From NCBI RefSeq assembly GCF_000023225.1, contig NC_013173.1, positions 2,544,501 to 2,608,500 on the forward strand: a stretch of 64,000 nt of DNA. Direction: 5' to 3'. The notes under the pieces were generated by a model. The model was not told the origin of the DNA. It ran no database searches and was given only the letters and a program-made list of their open reading frames with translations. The stretch is from Desulfomicrobium baculatum DSM 4028 (lineage in GTDB: Bacteria > Desulfobacterota > Desulfovibrionia > Desulfovibrionales > Desulfomicrobiaceae). How positions within the stretch are numbered: the stretch's first letter is position 1; each line of letters opens with the position of its first letter. The translations under genes were made by a program, and so were the position numbers. Shown piece after piece: positions 18,712-25,944 of this stretch.

Positions 18712-19506
18712 ATGCATACCCGCACCCTGTTCCCGAAATATTTCCTTTTCTGCTCGATCCTGTTCTGGGGCTTTGCCAACCCGGCGCTTCCGGCCCACGC
18801 CCAGCCTTCGGGCCGGGAACTGGCCCAACTGGTCCATGACCGCTACGTGGGCGACGATTCCGTCTCCCGGCAAACCATGGAGCTCGTTCCGGCCTCGGGA
18901 CAAAAGCGCGTCCGCCAGCTGAACATTTCCGTTCTGGAAAAAAACGACGCTCGATCTACCCTGCTCCGGTTCATATCCCCTGCGGATATCCAGGGCACAG
19001 GCTTTCTGGCCGTCGAGGACGGACAGGGGGAGACGGCCCAATTCCTCTACCTGCCCGCCCTGAACAGAACGCGACGCATCGTGGCAGGTCAGAAGAGCCG
19101 GAGCTTCGTGAACACCGATTTCACTTACGAAGAGATGGAGCGCAGGCCTGTCGACGACTCCGAGCACATCATTGTCGGCGACGAATCACTGAACAGCGTA
19201 CGGTGCTGGATCATGGAAAGCAGGCCCAAAGACGGATCAAATTCCCAGTACACCATGGTCCGAAGCTGGGTGGCGCAGGATATGCTCCTGCCTTTGCGGG
19301 TAGAATTCTTTGCCGGCGGCGAAACCCCGATCAAACGCTACGCCGTGCTCCAGCTGGAAAGCATCCAGAACATCTGGACCGAGACCAAGGTGGCCATGGA
19401 AGACCTCTCGTCCGGTCATAAAACAACCATGGAAACAACGGATATCCAATACAATACAGGGTTATCAGACAGCATATTCACGCAGCAGGCTCTCGAGCGC
19501 TGGTAA
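18712..19506 (+). CDS. LolA-like outer-membrane lipoprotein-sorting protein
   Basis: A 264-residue secreted protein. It begins with a hydrophobic signal (residues 8-30, ending AHA). The mature part has the single-domain LolA/LolB-like half-barrel: the segments VRQLNISVLEKND, STLLRFISPADIQGTGFLAV and FLYLPALNRTRRIVAG are typical of the LolA-like proteins encoded beside RND/MMPL exporters. It probably carries a hydrophobic ligand across the periplasm. It is the first gene of the plus-strand run ending at 27984, which also contains an RND exporter at 23592, so a partner role is likely. Confidence 0.82.
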   Translation: MHTRTLFPKYFLFCSILFWGFANPALPAHAQPSGRELAQLVHDRYVGDDSVSRQTMELVPASGQKRVRQLNISVLEKNDARSTLLRFISPADIQGTGFLAVEDGQGETAQFLYLPALNRTRRIVAGQKSRSFVNTDFTYEEMERRPVDDSEHIIVGDESLNSVRCWIMESRPKDGSNSQYTMVRSWVAQDMLLPLRVEFFAGGETPIKRYAVLQLESIQNIWTETKVAMEDLSSGHKTTMETTDIQYNTGLSDSIFTQQALERW

Positions 19507-19624
19507 AATAATCGAACATGCATATGTACAATTTTCTCCGCCCCATGAACATGCTGAATGAGTCTCCAGGACTGAAAAAAATTTACCCACAAACTGAAGT
19601 GCAGTTCTGGGAGATCCGAGACAT

Positions 19625-21499
19625 ATGAAAACTCGACAAAAAAGGCTGCCCTCATCGTGCAGATGGACGCACCGCCAACCTGGACCTGCCTTGCCGCCTC
19701 TCTTGCACGTCATCCTGTTGTTCATCGCGTTCATCTTCCCGATCCCAGCCTTTGCAAACACGCCCGTCCTGGTCTCCGCTTTCGAGCTGAGCCAGGCAGA
19801 TGCGCCGCAAACCCTGACCATCCTTTTGTCCAGAGCACCGCGAAGCGTACGCTCTTTTGTATTGGACGACTCCAATCGGCTGGTGCTCGACATCACCGAG
19901 GCACGGCTTTCAGGCACGGCCACCACTCTGCCCGCGCAGCACCCGTTGATCTTCCGTGTCCGCGCGGCCCAATTCAACCCGACAACCGTGCGTGTGGTCC
20001 TGGACTTGAAAGACGAGGTGACGCACCGCATCGACGCGATCCCCACAAGCACGGAAAACGTCGCCCACAAGATCGTGGTCAGCCTGGCCCCGATGAACCC
20101 GGCAGCGCCACCCCAAAAGTCCGCTCTTCCCACCCCGCCACCGCAAGGCGTCAAGCCCGGCATCCAAAAGGTGCATCCGGCGTATACCGTGGCCCTGGCA
20201 GACACAGACGGCAGCCCCGAGAATAAAACCCTTGTCTTTGGAGAATCCAAAGCCCCAAGCGAGGACCAGGAAGAGCCTTCGCCTTGGGGGCGGCTCAACT
20301 TTTCAGGGTTCCTCCTGGCAAAAATAGCGCAGGAACTGCATGAATCGGGTGATCCCGAGCAGGCGCGAAACTTCCGCAACACGGTCAGGCTCGAAGGAAA
20401 ATGGACTCCGCCGCTGCCCGGCAACGACCCTACGGCCGTCCCCGGCGCATCGAGCACCTTTCTTTTGGCCTCGCTGCAGTCCGACTACCTCTGGTTCGGT
20501 CCCGAACATTCAACGGACGACTATGACCTAGACCTTTACGAAGGCTACATCTCCCACGCCACTCCGGACTGGGACCTGCGCCTGGGCAGACAGATCGTGC
20601 GCTGGGGCAAGACGGACCAGATCAGTCCGGCGGACAACGTCAATCCTCAGGACATGCGGGAATTCTTCGTCCCGGAACTGGAAGACCGCAAGATTCCCAA
20701 CTGGATGGCCAGAATCCGACTGTTCCCCGGCGACATCACGCTGGAAGGCCTCTTCATCCCCTTTTTCGAGGAAAACGAATTCGACTTCTCCGGGACCACC
20801 TGGGCCCTGCTCGGCAATCAGCCGAGCGACCTGAGAATCAGGGAGTCAAAGCCCAGCAAGGGACTGGACGACGCCGATCTGGGCTTGCGCACCTCCGCGT
20901 CCCTGGCGGGATGGGACGTGGCGGCGAGCTACCTGTACGCGACGGAAAAGTCGCCCCGCCTGCGCTTCGACCCGGCCAATCCCGCAGGACCAACCCTGCA
21001 TGCCGACTACCACAGGCAACACATCTGGGCCGTGGAATTCGAAACCACCGCGGACAAATTCGGATTTCGGGGCGAAGGGGCCTATTTCGACAAACAGAGC
21101 CTGCACACAGAGTCCCTCGACTCCGTGGCCAAACCCGTGGCCCATTATGTCTTGGGGGTGGATTATCTGGGCGAGCAGGACTGGTACGCGAACGTGCAGC
21201 TCTCGCACCAGCACGTCTTCGAATACGAGTCCCGGATCCTGTTTCTCCGGCGCGACAATTTTTATTTGAACGGCGAAATCAACCGCGAGTTCTGGCGGGG
21301 AAACGCCATGCTGAAACTGCGCTATGCCCTGGATCTTTACGATGGAGGCTCGTTTCTGACGCCGGAAGCCACCCTTAGCTACTACAAGAACCTCGAACTC
21401 ACGCTGGGCGCAAACGTCTTTTTCGGCCCACAGGATTCCCTGTTTGGCCGCTACCGGGACAACGACCAGGTCTTTTGCAAAGCCAAATACTATTTTTAG
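19625..21499 (+). CDS. AMIN-domain fused to DUF1302-like outer-membrane barrel
   Basis: A 624-residue secreted protein. After a signal peptide (about residues 1-41) comes an AMIN-like beta domain (residues 45-155; VSAFELSQADAPQTLTILLS, RLVLDITEARL, RVVLDLKDEVTHRI), known from AmiC and PilQ for binding peptidoglycan. A Pro-rich linker follows, then from residue 220 a beta-barrel with the DUF1302 signature LRLGRQIVRWGKTDQISPAD and NPQDMREFF; the chain ends in Phe. I infer an outer-membrane channel tethered to the cell wall. A GGGAGA ribosome site lies 9 bases before the ATG. A hairpin terminator follows at 21595. Confidence 0.72.
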   Translation: MKTRQKRLPSSCRWTHRQPGPALPPLLHVILLFIAFIFPIPAFANTPVLVSAFELSQADAPQTLTILLSRAPRSVRSFVLDDSNRLVLDITEARLSGTATTLPAQHPLIFRVRAAQFNPTTVRVVLDLKDEVTHRIDAIPTSTENVAHKIVVSLAPMNPAAPPQKSALPTPPPQGVKPGIQKVHPAYTVALADTDGSPENKTLVFGESKAPSEDQEEPSPWGRLNFSGFLLAKIAQELHESGDPEQARNFRNTVRLEGKWTPPLPGNDPTAVPGASSTFLLASLQSDYLWFGPEHSTDDYDLDLYEGYISHATPDWDLRLGRQIVRWGKTDQISPADNVNPQDMREFFVPELEDRKIPNWMARIRLFPGDITLEGLFIPFFEENEFDFSGTTWALLGNQPSDLRIRESKPSKGLDDADLGLRTSASLAGWDVAASYLYATEKSPRLRFDPANPAGPTLHADYHRQHIWAVEFETTADKFGFRGEGAYFDKQSLHTESLDSVAKPVAHYVLGVDYLGEQDWYANVQLSHQHVFEYESRILFLRRDNFYLNGEINREFWRGNAMLKLRYALDLYDGGSFLTPEATLSYYKNLELTLGANVFFGPQDSLFGRYRDNDQVFCKAKYYF

Positions 21500-21594
21500 A
21501 AATAAAAACGCACTCCACCCGCGCCGCGATCTTCGGGGACACGCAGACCATCTTAGCCCCGGCAGCTTGCGACGGAGATATTCGCCGACAAGAG

Positions 21595-21639
21595 CGGCGC
21601 TATCCTGTGTTCCAATGAACCAGGGATAGCGCCGTTCTT
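21595..21639 (+). terminator. Hairpin terminator or attenuator after the AMIN-barrel gene
   Basis: An 11-bp perfect stem (CGGCGCTATCC / GGATAGCGCCG) with an 18-nt loop is followed by GTTCTTG. It lies only 39 bp before the next gene, so partial read-through into the synthase genes is more likely than full separation. Confidence 0.55.
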
Positions 21640-21677
21640 GCGAGCAACACGCAAAAACACATTTGTCTGGAGATATA

Positions 21678-22544
21678 ATGACACTGACAAGACATAGATG
21701 GCTCAATTTCTCAAACTCAATCACGCGCGAAAATGAATGTTTTCAGCGTGCAGAAGAGATTGATTATCTGTTCAAAGTTGCCGATTCCGCATGCGAGCTA
21801 CTGGAATCCTACCACCTCTTGTATCACGAATATGTAAATGCAGGGTACGCACAAGAGAATAAAAGCGAAATATTATTCACAAAACACCATCTGCATCCCA
21901 AAACAACGGTGCTTTTGGCCAAGTCCGAAAGCACCGTGATATCCACAGCGACACTTGTTCCCGACTCCAATCAGTTCGGTCTGCCCATGGACGACTTGTA
22001 CGGCAAGGAACTGGGGTCGCTACGCAGGCAGCGGCGCAAGGTGGTGGAAGTATGCTCCCTGGCGTCCAGCACGCATAGATTTTCGAGAATCGGCATTCAC
22101 AATTTCACCAGGTTGCTCTTCTTGTATTGCGTATTCCTGGATGTCGACGACGTCTGCGTGATGGTCAATCCGAAACATGTCCCCGTCTACAAGAGGCTCT
22201 GCGACCTGGAACTTTTCGGAGACGAGAAGCACTATCACAGGGTCAACGCCCCGGCCGTGGCGCTTCGCGCGGACGTGGCCGCGGTGCGGGAGCGACTCGG
22301 CAGCAATGGCCTCATGACCTCGTACCGCAACACGCTCGACTCTCAGTACATGTCGCTGCGGATCGCCCTCTGCGAGCGGATCACAGGCATCTTCAAAGGC
22401 GAACACTTTCCACGGTTCCGCCCCAACCCCCTGGACACGGGTCTGATCAACCGCATCCTGTCCGACGTCATCGACGACCTGCAGGATCTGTCCCTGGAAT
22501 GCAAAATCCTGCTCCGGAATTCGTATCCCGGCCTGCAGATCTGA
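21678..22544 (+). CDS. FeeM-type N-acyl amino acid synthase, copy 1 (PEP-CTERM-associated)
   Basis: A 288-residue cytoplasmic GNAT-fold protein. Residues 35-60 contain ELLESYHLLYHEYVNAGYAQ, the substrate-binding region shared by acyl-homoserine-lactone synthase-like and FeeM proteins. Later come TVISTATLVPDSNQFGLPMD, KVVEVCSLAS (the acyl-CoA/ACP-side strand), and DDVCVMVNPKHVPVYKRL, the signature of the N-acyl amino acid synthase family. It should join a long-chain acyl group, probably from acyl-ACP, to an amino acid. The ATG at 21678 follows GGAG by 5-6 bases. A paralogue follows at 22696. Which amino acid is used cannot be told. Confidence 0.72.
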   Translation: MTLTRHRWLNFSNSITRENECFQRAEEIDYLFKVADSACELLESYHLLYHEYVNAGYAQENKSEILFTKHHLHPKTTVLLAKSESTVISTATLVPDSNQFGLPMDDLYGKELGSLRRQRRKVVEVCSLASSTHRFSRIGIHNFTRLLFLYCVFLDVDDVCVMVNPKHVPVYKRLCDLELFGDEKHYHRVNAPAVALRADVAAVRERLGSNGLMTSYRNTLDSQYMSLRIALCERITGIFKGEHFPRFRPNPLDTGLINRILSDVIDDLQDLSLECKILLRNSYPGLQI

Positions 22545-22562
22545 TTCTCCCAAACCAGGTTC

Positions 22563-22578
22563 AGGCATGGCATATGCA
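22563..22578 (+). promoter_or_regulatory. Possible internal sigma-54 promoter before the second synthase
   Basis: AGGCATGGCATATGCA matches the -24/-12 consensus in GGCA, the G at position 7 and TGCA with correct spacing. Predicted start near 22589, 107 nt before the gene. No copy of the 17-bp element is seen upstream, so this may be chance. Confidence 0.3.
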
Positions 22579-22695
22579 ACGAACATTTGCGTCTCTTCAA
22601 GCGTTGCCGCCAGGAGGAAACGATAACGAACAGGGCCGTGACGCGAGCCGCGTCGGCTTTTCCTTTTTTTCCGTGCTCGCGAATATGGAGAACCC

Positions 22696-23595
22696 ATGAC
22701 CGATCTCTCCGAAAATACGCGCCAGGATCGCCGAAGATCCGTCAGACTTCGCCGTTCCGCCATGCTGAGGGCCAAGCTGGATGAAATAGACCGACCGAAC
22801 ATCAAAATTGCGGAAGCCCGCGATGAGTGGGCTCAGTCCTTCGCCCTCGTCTACAGGGAGTACCTTGCCTCGGGATACATCGCGGAGCCGCACCCTTCGG
22901 GGATGCATTTAAGCGCCTACAATCTCCTGCCGGCGACGTGCGTCTTCATTTTCAGGACCTATGTCACGGTCATATCCACCCTGACCCAGATATTCGACAG
23001 CGAACTCTTCGGCTTGCCCATGGACGCTCTGTATCGGCCAGAGCTTGATGCGTTGCGTTCCCAGGGCAGAAAGATCACCGAGCTTTCGGCCTTGGCAACG
23101 CCCAGGGAGACACGCTGGTGCAATCTCATGGTCTTCCTGTCAAAAACGATGTTTGAATATTCGATGATGAACAACATTGACGACATATGCATCATGGTCA
23201 ACCCGAAGCATGTCAATTTTTACAAGACAATGTTCCTGTTCGAAGACTTCGGAGAAGAGCGTTTTTACCCGGGAGTTGGCGCTCCGGCAGTCGCCTTGCG
23301 CATCAACATGGAGCATATCGAAGACAAGGCGTCGGAAAAATACAAGGATTATGACGTGGATGACAATATCCATGAATTCTTCTACAAAATGAAAAGCACC
23401 TTGGTGGAATTGAACAACGGGTGGACGTTCTATGACAAAAGGCCCCCCATGAGCGAAGAGGACGCGCGGTTCTTTTTCAACACCCGGCAGGAACTCTGCG
23501 AAAAGCTGTCCCCGCGCCAAATGGAGCATCTGACGCGGCTCTATCCCTTCCTCAAAAGCATCCCCGCATCCACCATGCGCACGGATCATCCATGA
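22696..23595 (+). CDS. FeeM-type N-acyl amino acid synthase, copy 2
   Basis: A 299-residue paralogue of the preceding gene. It shares the same landmarks: FALVYREYLASGYIAE, TVISTLTQIFDSELFGLPMD, KITELSALATP, and DDICIMVNPKHVNFYKTM. The C-terminal 80 residues, beginning around KYKDYDVDDNI, differ and are charged. A GGAG ribosome site lies 6 bases before the ATG, and its stop overlaps the RND exporter start (ATGA), so the two are translationally coupled. Two diverged synthases next to each other suggest two acyl-amino-acid substrates or one inactive regulatory copy; the sequence does not decide. Confidence 0.7.
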   Translation: MTDLSENTRQDRRRSVRLRRSAMLRAKLDEIDRPNIKIAEARDEWAQSFALVYREYLASGYIAEPHPSGMHLSAYNLLPATCVFIFRTYVTVISTLTQIFDSELFGLPMDALYRPELDALRSQGRKITELSALATPRETRWCNLMVFLSKTMFEYSMMNNIDDICIMVNPKHVNFYKTMFLFEDFGEERFYPGVGAPAVALRINMEHIEDKASEKYKDYDVDDNIHEFFYKMKSTLVELNNGWTFYDKRPPMSEEDARFFFNTRQELCEKLSPRQMEHLTRLYPFLKSIPASTMRTDHP

Positions 23596-25859
23596 AGCAC
23601 CTCGCCAGCCTGGTCACCCGCTTCCCCATACTCTGCCTCGTGCTGTCCCTGTGCCTGGCCGCCCCGTTCCTGATCCAGCTTCCCCGCATCCAGACCGTGG
23701 ACAATGTGGATTATTTCACCGTCGAGGACGATCCGGACGTCGCCTTTTACCAAAGCATCAAGGACACCTTCGGAGAAGACGAATTCTTCGTGATCGCCTT
23801 TTCAAATCCTGAACTTTTCACGCCCCCCATCTTGCGCATGATCGCGGCCATCACGCAGGAACTCGAAACCATCCCCGAAGTCCGGGAAGTACAAAGCCTG
23901 GCCAATGTGGACTACATCCACGGCGAAGAGGAATATTTCGAAGTCCGCCCCTTCCTGGAGCGCATTCCGGAAGATGCTCCGGGACTGGCCGTCCTGCGGA
24001 AGCAGGCGCTGGGCAACCCGCTGTATGTCGGCAACCTCGTCTCCGCCGACGGGGAGACCACTGCCCTGGTGGTCTTTCCCACAGCGCACGAGGCAGGGGA
24101 CGGAAGCTTTCGCAAGAGGCTCATCGAACAGACCGAAACGGTGCTCGCCAAACATGAAGCGCTCGCCGGCCGGTTTCACCTGGCCGGCTGGACCATGACC
24201 AACTTCAGCCTCAGCCAGTACATGAAGTCGGATGTGGCCGTGTTCATTCCGGTGACCTACCTGTTCATCACCCTGACCATCTGGCTCTTTTTCCGCAACG
24301 TGCGTCTGACCCTGCTGGCCCTGGCCAACATCTCCATGTGCACGGGGGCGACCATGGGTCTCTTCCCCCTGCTCGGCATCACGCTGAACAACGTGACCAC
24401 CGTTGTACCGCCCCTGGTCATGGCCCTGGCTCTGGCCGATTCCGTACACATTTTCGCCCATCTGGATAAAAAACTGCTGGATGATGCCCCATCACCCGCC
24501 AAGGCCATGGAGAGCATCCTGCATCGGGTCATAACCCCCTGCTTTCTGACCAGCCTGACTACGGCCGTGGGCTTCATCTCCCTTGTCGTGAGCGACATTC
24601 CGCCGATCAAGGAATTTGGATACGTGGCTTCGGCGGGCATGATCTTCGAATTTCTGTTCTCCTTCCTGCTGCTGCCGCCGCTCATGCTCATGTGCAGGCC
24701 CGACGCCATATACACACACCAGCGCAAGGACATCGGCATGGGCGCCTTTCTGGGCCGCCTCTCCACGTTGGTGCAGACCCACGCCCGCCCCATAACCATC
24801 TTCATCGCGTTCCTGACCCTGGGCGCTTTGTGGGCGGCCTCGACGATCCGGGTCGAGACCAACCTGCTGGAGTACTTCAAGCCTTCAAGTCCCCTGCGCC
24901 AGGAGCTTTCCTACATCGAACCCCGCCTGAGCGGGGTCGGCACGGTGGACATTTCCGTCAAAGCCGGGGAGCGGGATGCCTTGCGCGACCCGGACAAGCT
25001 GGCCGTGATCGACAGGCTGCAAACCTTCGCCCTGACCCTGCCGGGCGTCGACCGAACCATGTCCTTCGTGGACTTTTTGAAAGACATGAACATGTCCTTT
25101 CACAACGAGGATCCGGATTTCTACGTCATCCCCGTAAGCCGGGAACTGGTGTCCCAGTATCTGCTGCTCTACGACTCCGACGACATGGATGAATTCATCA
25201 CCCCGGAATACGATCAGGCCCGCATCCTGATCCGCATCTCCGAGCACAGCTCCGCAGGCCAGGCCGAACTCATTGACTCCCTGCGCGCCTTCATCGACCA
25301 GCACGAACACGATGGCCTGCAAATCCGGGTCACCGGCCGGGCCGTACAGGACGTGAACACCATCGACGCCCTGGTCCAGGGACAGGTGGAAAGTCTGGCC
25401 CTGGCCGCCGCCGTGATCACGTTCATCATGTTCCTGGCCCTGCGCTCGCTTGTCACAGGGGCCTTAAGCCTGATCCCTAATGCATTTCCGATCATTCTCA
25501 ACTTCGGGATCATGGGCCTGCTCGGCATCCCCCTGAACACCTCCACGGCCCTGATCTCCGTGGTAGCCTTGGGCATCGCCGTGGACGACACCATCCATTT
25601 CTTGACCGAGTACAATCGAAAACGCGCCGAGAACCTGCCCATGCGGGAGGCTCTTCAACAATCCATCCTGGAAAAGGGTACGGCCATTACCGCCTCGTCG
25701 CTGATCCTGGTCATCGGCTTCGGCGTGCTTCTTTTCAGCAGCTTCGTGCCTACCATGAGCTTCGGGGGCTTAAGCGCCGTGATCATGATCACGGCCTTGA
25801 TAGGCGACCTGATCGTTCTGCCGGCGGCCATGCTTTCCTTTGACGGCAAGAGCGCGTGA
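23592..25859 (+). CDS. RND-superfamily exporter (MMPL/HpnN-like)
   Basis: A 755-residue inner-membrane transporter with two repeats, each one helix, a periplasmic domain of about 170-200 residues and a bundle of five helices. Helices are visible near residues 10-30, 215-360, 400-420 and 600-750. Functional motifs include ALALADSVHIFAHLDK in the first half and LGIAVDDTIHFLTEYNRKRA in the second, where the Asp residues are the proton-relay positions of MMPL-type RND proteins. It is likely to move a lipidic product out of the inner membrane, handing it to the LolA-like protein at 18712. It is coupled to the upstream synthase by ATGA overlap. Confidence 0.88.
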   Translation: MKHLASLVTRFPILCLVLSLCLAAPFLIQLPRIQTVDNVDYFTVEDDPDVAFYQSIKDTFGEDEFFVIAFSNPELFTPPILRMIAAITQELETIPEVREVQSLANVDYIHGEEEYFEVRPFLERIPEDAPGLAVLRKQALGNPLYVGNLVSADGETTALVVFPTAHEAGDGSFRKRLIEQTETVLAKHEALAGRFHLAGWTMTNFSLSQYMKSDVAVFIPVTYLFITLTIWLFFRNVRLTLLALANISMCTGATMGLFPLLGITLNNVTTVVPPLVMALALADSVHIFAHLDKKLLDDAPSPAKAMESILHRVITPCFLTSLTTAVGFISLVVSDIPPIKEFGYVASAGMIFEFLFSFLLLPPLMLMCRPDAIYTHQRKDIGMGAFLGRLSTLVQTHARPITIFIAFLTLGALWAASTIRVETNLLEYFKPSSPLRQELSYIEPRLSGVGTVDISVKAGERDALRDPDKLAVIDRLQTFALTLPGVDRTMSFVDFLKDMNMSFHNEDPDFYVIPVSRELVSQYLLLYDSDDMDEFITPEYDQARILIRISEHSSAGQAELIDSLRAFIDQHEHDGLQIRVTGRAVQDVNTIDALVQGQVESLALAAAVITFIMFLALRSLVTGALSLIPNAFPIILNFGIMGLLGIPLNTSTALISVVALGIAVDDTIHFLTEYNRKRAENLPMREALQQSILEKGTAITASSLILVIGFGVLLFSSFVPTMSFGGLSAVIMITALIGDLIVLPAAMLSFDGKSA

Positions 25860-25893
25860 CAAGGCAGGAGCAAGCCGCCCAGCAAACACGCCG

Positions 25894-25923
25894 GAGACGC
25901 CCCGCATCCCGGGGGCATCTCCT
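25894..25923 (+). terminator. Hairpin between the exporter and ThiF-nitroreductase genes
   Basis: GGAGACGCCCC pairs with GGGGCATCTCC around a short loop, with one internal mismatch. There is no T-run, so it is more likely an mRNA-processing or attenuation hairpin than a full stop. Confidence 0.35.
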
Positions 25924-25944
25924 TAAGGAAAAAGAGGATCAAGC

